Shown: positions 35,626 to 36,032 of the stretch, in pieces
Position numbering within the stretch: the first letter of the stretch is position 1
Layout of the letters: the number at the start of each line of letters is the position of its first letter
From: Salinarimonadaceae bacterium
GTDB taxonomy: Bacteria; Pseudomonadota; Alphaproteobacteria; Rhizobiales; Beijerinckiaceae
Direction of reading: 5' to 3'
Assembly (NCBI GenBank): GCA_007693435.1
Contig: REDO01000110.1
Coordinates: 1 to 36,032, forward strand
Length of the DNA stretch: 36,032 bases
Program-made: the position numbers and the translations under genes
Notes under the pieces: generated by a model
Told to the model about the DNA's origin: nothing
Databases searched by the model: none
The model's input: only the letters and a program-made list of their open reading frames with translations

Positions 35626-36032
35626 ATGATGATCGACGACAGCGATGCTATCGAGGGACGCTCGGAGGCGCCGCCCATCCATGGCCCCGAGGCGTTCGAG
35701 GCGATGCGCAAGGCCGGGCGCCTCACGGCTGAGGCGCTCGACCTGATGGCCGAACTCGTGAAGCCGGGCGTGACGACCGAATATCTCGACGAGATCGCCT
35801 TCCAGTTCGCGATGGACCACAAGGCCTATCCGGCGCCCTTGCTCTATCGCGGCTATCCGAAATCGATCTGCACCTCGATCAACCATGTCGTCTGCCACGG
35901 CATCCCCAACGACAAGCCCCTGCGCGACGGCGATATCGTCAATATCGACATCACCCTCATCGTGGACGGCTGGCACGGGGATTCGAGCCGGATGTTCTAT
36001 GTCGGCGAGGTGCCGCGCAAGGCGCAGCGCCT
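35626..36032 (+). CDS. map: Methionine aminopeptidase type I, 5' part cut by the window edge
   Basis: The first 135 codons of a type I methionine aminopeptidase that removes the initiator Met from nascent proteins. Visible landmarks are IHGPEAFEAMRKAGRLTAEALDLM, the conserved ICTSINHVVCHGIPND (81-96) with His91, and the first two metal ligands Asp108 and Asp119 in NIDITLIVDGWHGDSSRMF. The remaining ligands lie outside the window. Start is ATG 35626, with AGGAAG a few bases upstream; an in-frame ATG at 35593 would add 11 residues but coincides with the probable -10 box. No frameshift in the visible part. Confidence 0.95.
   Translation, partial: MMIDDSDAIEGRSEAPPIHGPEAFEAMRKAGRLTAEALDLMAELVKPGVTTEYLDEIAFQFAMDHKAYPAPLLYRGYPKSICTSINHVVCHGIPNDKPLRDGDIVNIDITLIVDGWHGDSSRMFYVGEVPRKAQR

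Overview
The window is GC-rich, densely coded chromosomal DNA from an alphaproteobacterium, most likely of the order Hyphomicrobiales (Rhizobiales). The taxonomic signals are an RcdA-type DUF1465 protein beside a DUF1192 protein, an LdtR-type MarR regulator beside a DUF6163-like membrane protein, a cysteine-free (Mg-type) HemB, a CIRCE element combined with an RpoH-like promoter before groESL, and a four-gene Anbu operon. No tRNA, rRNA, CRISPR array, insertion sequence or prophage gene was seen. The assignment to order is inference from gene content; no database search was possible.

Layout. Positions 1-6488 (minus strand) form one tight catabolic operon: a periplasmic tricarboxylate-type binding protein (TctC), the membrane subunits TctB and TctA, an FAD-dependent dehydrogenase, an Old Yellow Enzyme/TMADH-type Fe-S flavoprotein, and the first 20 codons of another gene running off the left edge. 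A 24-bp dyad lies upstream of tctC. Positions 6779-11318 (plus) carry pyrF, a DUF1330 gene, dapB, gpmA, alkB and an exported protein of unknown function. hemB (minus) meets the last of these in a shared CTAG. Positions 12571-14797 (plus) hold a 3-hydroxyisobutyryl-CoA hydrolase-like gene, the DUF6163-like gene and ldtR. nth (minus) overlaps the end of ldtR. Then follow a DUF2244 gene and a stand-alone LutA-like Fe-S protein (plus), and a quinone oxidoreductase plus Ada-like zinc-site protein (minus).

Positions 18442-19534 (plus) look like a cell-cycle locus: DUF1192, a probable small RNA with two exposed CCTCCC anti-Shine-Dalgarno motifs and a perfect terminator, and rcdA. gpt and a CinA-like protein (minus) and sfsA (plus) follow. 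From 27984 down to 21652 (minus) lies a core housekeeping run: lepB, rnc, era, recO, parC and a ChbG/HpnK-family protein that appears to have lost its metal ligands. lepB-rnc-era are translationally coupled by short overlaps.

Positions 28098-32192 (minus) form the most interesting unit: a circularly permuted ATP-grasp protein, an alpha-E protein, a transglutaminase-like protease and the proteasome-like peptidase Anbu. This is a known but functionally unresolved peptide-modification/proteolysis system. Directly upstream is a near-consensus sigma-54 promoter. The divergent groES-groEL operon has CIRCE and an RpoH-like promoter and ends at a strong terminator. The window closes with an FkbM methyltransferase gene (minus) and the 5' part of map (plus).

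Start codons were chosen from Shine-Dalgarno sequences, overlaps and family N-termini, and often lie inside a longer open frame. Regulatory calls are by eye and should be treated as candidates.
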